Assembly (NCBI GenBank): GCA_051530055.1
Contig: CM121341.1
Location: forward strand, 16,120,001 to 16,184,000
DNA length: 64,000 nucleotides
Direction of reading: 5' to 3'
Source of the DNA: Neoechinorhynchus agilis
Taxonomy: Eukaryota; Acanthocephala
The translations under genes were made by a program, and so were the position numbers. Positions 59,139 through 64,000 of the stretch are shown here, one piece after another. The notes under the pieces were generated by a model. That model was not told where the DNA came from and made no database searches. It worked only from the letters and a program-made list of their open reading frames with translations. Positions within the stretch are counted from its first letter, which is position 1, and each line of letters starts with the position of its first letter.

Positions 59139-61458
59139 TCGTGGATGTAATCCTAGATAATTACACGGTACCAAGCCTCGGTCGCCATCGCCATTTTCAA
59201 CCAACCACCACATATTCACTTTTGCTAAACTCTTCTTTTCGCCTTCACCAGACAAACTGTCAGCCTCTTCGATTTCAGCAACGTACTCTTGATCAAAATC
59301 ACTCCTTTCTATAACCTTCAAGCGATCGCCTTGCCTAAGCCGCAGTTCATCCGACTGATTTGGATCATAGTCGTACACCGCATAAACATATCCGCCATTA
59401 GCCTGTCTTCCCATTTTTGCCATCGTGTCCGTCAAAAATGAAACACACTCTTCATAATCATTCTCGCCTGGCTCACATTTATCAATTGGCATTTCGTCGT
59501 CACCGTATTAGTCTGTTGGATTTTTACGAAGATACGAAATTTTATATTTTTCCACTTTAAATTTCAAAACGCAGATTCGAAACGCTTATGTACTTTTTCA
59601 AAAGCCATGCTAAGCCTTTTAAAAGCGCTCTTAAAAAGGATACATTTTGTCGGTAACCAAAAAACCGATACAAAATTCGTTCGAAAAATCCTTATCCGAC
59701 AGACTTTCCAATACGTTTGTGCAAAAACGCAACCGCCAAACTCAACGAGTATTCGCGCGATCTCAACATTGTTGCATGATGCAGCACAATGAAGTGGTGT
59801 CCATCCGTCATGATCTGGATAATTAATATCCGTTCCGTACTTGACCAGAAATCTTGCAACGTCGACATTTCCGGTACATACGGCATTGTGAAGAGCGGTT
59901 ATGCCTTCTTCATTAGGTCGTCCAGCATTATCCATTTTCAGAGCAGTCTCGATCACAAGTTGAAGATCTCCCTCTGCGGCTGCGTCCAATAAGATATCCA
60001 TAGGGCGAAATGTAACCTTTTTTCCTTCTCTCTTGTTGCTCGCATCGTCACGATCGGCACTAACAGACGAACTCAAAATCGTAGTACCAACAGCGTTCCC
60101 ATCCGTACATTTACCAGGAATGATGGTTTGATTATCGTCATCATCGGTTCCATTCATGAATGACGTCCTAGTTATGAATTCCTCAAGTGAGTGATCATTA
60201 GAACTCGAGAGAGTGTCATCTTCATGACGACAACTGCTGTCTACTGAAACTGGAGTTCCGTCATCCTGGTTGTCTTCCTCGTGAACTTGGAGAGAAGTTC
60301 GCGATGCATCAGTGCGTATGAGGATTCCATTAGATAAACCCATAAGGAAACCCTCAAGTGCATACGAACATCAACTCCGTCCAAGAACGAGTTTCTTCTT
60401 TTTACACTATTCACTACATTCGACTGAACCTTTTCCACGTCAATATGGAGACGGCCGTAGTTGCCAGCGTTGCTCAAATCTTGTTCTTCTTCTGTGCTCT
60501 TGTAACGAGCGTTTTCACTGAGATCAAACAATTCTCGATTTACTCGGACGAGTTCATGTTGGCGCTGTACTAAAGCCTGACGTTGCTCAAGAATCCGAGC
60601 ACTTTGCTGCTCGTTCAGTCTGTTTCGAATTATAAGTTCCTGTTTGAGTTTGTCGATTTCCGCCTTGTCAAGGTTTCTGGATTGGGTGTCTGAACGCGCG
60701 GGGAAATCCTGAGACGGCGATGACATTTTGAATTTGGCGTTGCTCGCCAACATTGAGTATAGTTCATGTTCCTTCTCGGCACAGAATTGGCGGACAGCGT
60801 CGAGGTCACTTATTGGCTTGTAACCTGTCAACAATGAAACCAGATCAGCATGGAATCACGAATAAAGGTAAAAACAACATGGAATGACGTCACTTTTCTA
60901 CATTCAAGACAGGGATTGCTTTTGTCGTAGACAAGATATCTGTTTGAACATTGAACTATTCATGCTTGTTTATGGCGTAAAAATTTAATGAATTCATCAA
61001 ATCCGATATTTCGGTACAATATCGCTTCTTTATCCAAGTTGTTTGCCGTGCCGAAATATCCGATTTTTTAGATTCCTTCAATTTTTAAGCAATAAACAAG
61101 CAATAATCATTGTAAATAAGCGCAGTAAATTTGAAAGAATCCGATTTAGAAAAATGCACATTTTGCGCAATATTTTTGTTGAAAATTGCGCTCATTACTT
61201 ACTCGCCCTGGTGGCCTTATGTTGGTCGATTATCCTTTTCAACGTTTGTAGCTTGCGTACTATCGTATCATCATGTCCGATGCTGCTGACCGGCGTTGTC
61301 GAAGTGATGGCAGCTTTACTCAATTGGTGCCGTAAGAGACGTAATCTTTGTTCTTTTGCTAACAAGATTTGTTCATTGGTGTTTATTTGCATTTGTTGTC
61401 TGTTTATCATTTCTTGCAGTTCCGCTATACTCAGATCCACTTGTTGATGCATTTTCAT
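59139..61458 (-). CDS. ASPP: ASPP-family protein (apoptosis-stimulating protein of p53): coiled coil, ankyrin repeats, SH3
   Basis: ASPP proteins bind p53-family members and PP1 through C-terminal ankyrin repeats and an SH3 domain. Exon 1 from ATG 61458 (directly after acceptor ctttcag) encodes QEMINRQQMQINTNEQIL and AKEQRLRLLRHQ, the ASPP coiled-coil signature. Exon 2 (60829 to about 60366) continues the coiled coil. Exon 3 (about 60314-59712) has a K-VTFRPMDILLDAAAEGDL block and the ankyrin repeats (DNAGRPNEEGITALHNAVC, DHGWTPLHCAASCNNVEIAR, ending VFAQTY). Exon 4 (about 59507-59139) has DDEMPIDKCEP and the SH3 domain (YAVYDYDPNQSDELRLRQGD, WWLVENGDGDRGLVPCNYLG). The SH3 holds an inserted acidic stretch of about 28 residues before its WW. 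Introns 2 and 3 lack GT-AG and are bounded by inverted repeats. An N-terminal RA-like domain, if any, is not visible. Confidence 0.88.
59503..59716 (-). other. Putative non-canonical hairpin intron between ASPP ankyrin and SH3 exons
   Basis: Minus-strand 5' arm (59716-59694) reads ACGTATT, a 4-nt bulge, then AGTCTGTCGGAT; the 3' arm (59521-59503) reads ATCCAACAGACTAATACGG. The arms pair over 18 bp with one wobble and span the conserved TY/DDEMPIDKC junction. No GT-AG choice keeps frame. Confidence 0.6.
60314..60366 (-). other. Putative hairpin intron of about 47 nt in ASPP linker
   Basis: 5' arm (60366-60346) CGTATG, 6 nt bulge, AGGGTTTCC; 3' arm (60328-60315) GGAATCCTCATACG. The two flanking frames are offset in a way that requires removing 3n+2 bases. 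GCACT occurs on both sides. Confidence 0.5.
60963..61102. repeat. Foldback repeat inside ASPP intron 1
   Basis: tgcttgtttatggcgtaaaa and tccgatatttcgg on the left pair with tgccgaaatatccgat and ttttaagcaataaacaagca on the right. A related half-copy lies at about 9780-9865. Confidence 0.82.
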
Positions 61459-61487
61459 CTGAAAGTAGTATCATTCTCTTCAGACAC
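61459..61487. promoter_or_regulatory. 29-bp spacer with two divergent splice acceptors
   Basis: On the minus strand ctactttcag ends at the ASPP ATG; on the plus strand cattctcttcag ends 4 nt before the ATG at 61488. If these receive a spliced leader, the outrons and promoters of the two genes overlap each other's first exons. Confidence 0.55.
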
Positions 61488-63465
61488 ATGAGCGCGAACG
61501 AATCAAGTCCTCCTCGAGACGATCTACAATGGCGCGCTTATAAATTCATGTTTCAAAATGTAAGTTTTCGCCTCTTCAGGAATGTCACGTTCTTTCGTAT
61601 CCAGTGCGCGTTTTTAGACATTTTAAAAAAAGTGATGTCATTTTTTACATTTAGTTACTAGTGAAGGACGACGTTCGATTCCAAAGGTTCTGTAATGCAA
61701 TCGACAGCTTTAGAAGGCTTACGCAAGTGGAGAAATCCATACGAGAATATAATGAATGTTTTATAAAAGCTCTCAAACGTTGCACGTTTTTGGTGGAATT
61801 CGAGTCGGCCATGGCGTTGCAACTAGTCAGTATCCTTTCAAGCGTTAAGGGATACCGAGAAATGGCTAGACACGTGATGGAGACTATGCGATGTGTCCTA
61901 AAGAGAACTACACTTCCAAATAATGAAATTCGCCACCTAGTCGTGGAAGTTCTGGACGACGTTTTCGCATGCAAGGAAGAGCAGAGAAGTCAAAATGATG
62001 ATGAATTGAAGAACTCACATGTTGCCCAAAACACAAAATTGTCAGTTTTTGAGCTAGCTAGAGCCGGTAAAGTAACAGAGGTACCACCGTGTAATGTAGA
62101 TCCATGTCCACACGTGGTCCTACCCGAACAGCAGCAGCGTAGGTTGGTACTTTGACTCCTCCAATGGTCGGCGAGGGGTTATCGTTGAAAACTTAGCAAT
62201 TCTGGCTACTTTAAACGAACTTCCTAATGAAATCAATTGATTTATGCACATTTTACCTAGAATTCTCGATCATTAGAAACCAAATTCGCCTTTTTCCTCC
62301 AAAAAGAGTGTTTGTTAAATCAACTCGGCAAAATCACCTTTATCTGCCAGTTTCTATGAATTCTTAATTCGATTAATCACCATTTACAAACCTCACATGA
62401 ACCTGTTCATTCGCTACCACCTATCGGATACGCGTTGCAAGCTACCATCCTTCCGAATATTCAAAATCTTTCAAAAGCTGTTCTACTTCAATTAATGTTG
62501 ATTAGATAACAATCGTTTTTAAAAAATTTGCATTACAGTTTGTGTCGCTACTTTTTCCCTTTTGATGGCAATTCGGAGTCAAGTATCCGCTTGTTAAACG
62601 ATTAAACCGAAGCGGTTCGTACCACGACGTTCATCCTTGTAATGAACGTGGATCCGTACATTGCCCACAATCTGAGATACCAATTTTATCAAGTATAAAC
62701 CACGATCTCGTTGGGTATTCACATGAGCCATGGACTAGTGCACAACCCAAACACAGTAAAGTACGAGCTAATACGGAGAAGCGAAGCGCTATGGACTCAT
62801 TTTATGAGAATGCATTAACAGCAATTGAATCTTCGATACTTTCGCTGAAATACTTCAAAGCTTACCTAGCATGGTTCATCAAGCGATTTGAGAATCTTGA
62901 AGAATCTACAGCCGCTGATTTTATTCTCAGAAACGATCCATTCACATGCCGACAGTACGGTCATCTTCACCGAAAAGCATTGTTCAGTGTGTACGGAGCC
63001 AAATATTACCTGTCAATGAAAAAGGCACTATTACAAAACCCCCGAAAGGCAACTGTAATTATCATGAATCGCCTTGAAGAGCGAATTATGGAGTGGTCGA
63101 AAACGCTATCATTGTACAAGGCGGAATGGGTTAATCGGTCAAAGGATATTCTGGATAGAAGCGATCCAACGGAAAATGCGATATGGGATACGCCAATAAT
63201 AAAATACCTTAGTATACACAGCGTGAATACTAAACGAAGCCGGATCGATATGCTATTAAGATTGGAGAAGGAAGACGATGTGCTGGCAATCGAGTTACCC
63301 GCTAACGACTCTGGGGAAGGCGGTGTACAATTCTGTGGTCTTGCATTAATCGTTGACATACGGAGAACCTGTAGTCTTCTACTTTCAGAGCAATGGCATT
63401 TTGTGTTCTGTCTCTCCAGACATGATACATTCTTACTATATTCTATTTCCTCTTTAATAGCGTGA
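61488..63465 (+). CDS. Unrecognised helical protein, exon structure partly resolved
   Basis: Exon 1 (61488-61559) MSANESSPPRDDLQWRAYKF joins by a canonical intron (61560-61654) to exon 2 (61655 to about 62140): LLVKDDVRFQRFCNAIDSFR, EKSIREYNECFIKALKRC, HVMETMRCVLKRTTLP. A later exon, open from about 62560, ends at 63465 and contains MDSFYENALTAIESSILSLK, KALFSVYGAKYYLSMKKALL and QNPRKATVIIMNRLEERI. The link between them (62140-62560) is uncertain; an acceptor attacag occurs at about 62539. It is predicted all-helical, with no membrane segment until a hydrophobic C-terminus that may be read-through of an intron. The SFYENAL and KNP-like blocks faintly recall mitoguardin, but I would not name it. 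Confidence 0.5.
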
Positions 63466-64000
63466 TATCCATGCTCTTATGAGAGCAAAACCAGCCGGGT
63501 CAATCTTGTCCAAAATGTAGTCTTATTGTGCGATTTATCCATGTTTAGTCTGGTTTTTATCACATTTTTGTTATATCGTATTACGTTAGTTGCTTCAAAT
63601 TGTATGATTTAGAAAGATATGGCTATTAATTTTTGGGTTTGTTCGAAAAGGCCTTGCTTCAAATGTACAAGAGACTGTGTTTTATTTTTAAGATTGCTTG
63701 AAAATCTTAAGGTCATGATTAAGCCAGCAATCCTTTAAATACTCGCAAAGATAAAAATAGGACGTCGCTTTTGTTGTTTTTAATATAGGGGCTTCGAAAT
63801 TGTATCAGAGAAGCATTCAAAAAACTGATACCCTTTTCTAGTTTTTATAGTAGCTCGATTGTTTAAACGTCGAAATGTGGCTCTCATAATATTTACTTTA
63901 GTGATAGGTGTTTAAAATTTATTTTCAAGTTGAGCGTTTGGTGCAACCAAAGAAATGATTGTCAAGATTGCATTAATTTTAGATGCATAAATCTATGAAA
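63466..64000. other. Downstream flank to window end
   Basis: AT-rich, no gene supported; may contain further introns or exons or the 3' UTR of the preceding gene. Confidence 0.35.

Noticed and set aside
62791-63465. Assignment of the C-terminal exon to mitoguardin (FAM73)
   Set aside because: Only SFYENAL and a KNP-like block resemble it; the N-terminal exons lack the two membrane segments of that family.
1-64000. CRISPR arrays, bacterial operons or phage genes
   Set aside because: No regularly spaced direct repeats; all recognised genes are eukaryotic with introns.

Overview
The window is nuclear DNA of a small invertebrate animal with a compact, AT-rich, intron-bearing genome. Conserved genes placed by protein similarity are: beta-hexosaminidase (cut by the window start), a MEIS/Homothorax TALE homeobox gene, an LC8-type dynein light chain, a TMEM63/OSCA channel, RPB4, glutaminyl-peptide cyclotransferase, a TDRD12-like Tudor/helicase protein, SF3A2 and an ASPP-family ankyrin/SH3 protein. 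Most cis introns are 39-51 nt. In at least eight genes a polypyrimidine-AG acceptor lies at or just upstream of the start codon, as expected for spliced-leader trans-splicing. Nematodes, larvaceans, flatworms, copepods and rotifers all do this, and the sequence does not decide between them.

Layout. 0-10 kb: hexosaminidase (-) and MEIS (-), then a long gene-free stretch. 10-18.7 kb: dynein light chain (+), two degraded LINEs, several solo 3' ends of a third element, a tRNA-Leu(UAA) and a 560-bp foldback repeat. 18.7-30 kb: mostly empty, with foldback repeats, an unrecognised ORF interrupted by one TGA, and copy 1 of a duplicated orphan gene. 30-36 kb: TMEM63 (+), then orphan copy 2. 36-44 kb: RPB4 (-), a LINE scrap, a small secreted protein (-), a divergent homeobox gene (+) and QPCT (-). 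44-50.6 kb: an internally deleted RTE-like LINE, a degraded reverse transcriptase with a YLDD active site, a small zinc-finger ORF, a LINE 3' end and a foldback. 51-64 kb: TDRD12-like (+), SF3A2 (+), ASPP (-), and a divergently transcribed unrecognised gene whose start is 29 bp from that of ASPP.

The most unusual signal concerns the introns. When exons are placed by protein homology, several genes can only be joined across segments that lack GT-AG ends. These segments are bounded by near-perfect inverted repeats at or near the exon junctions. They are seen in ASPP (two), hexosaminidase, TDRD12-like, QPCT, TMEM63 and the small secreted gene. Many ordinary short GT-AG introns here also have 5' and 3' ends that pair, often including the last bases of the upstream exon. 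Together with the many foldback (MITE-like) repeats, this suggests introns that are hairpins, or that arose from inverted-repeat mobile elements. Arms, frames and repeats are read directly from the sequence; splicing itself is inferred and needs cDNA.
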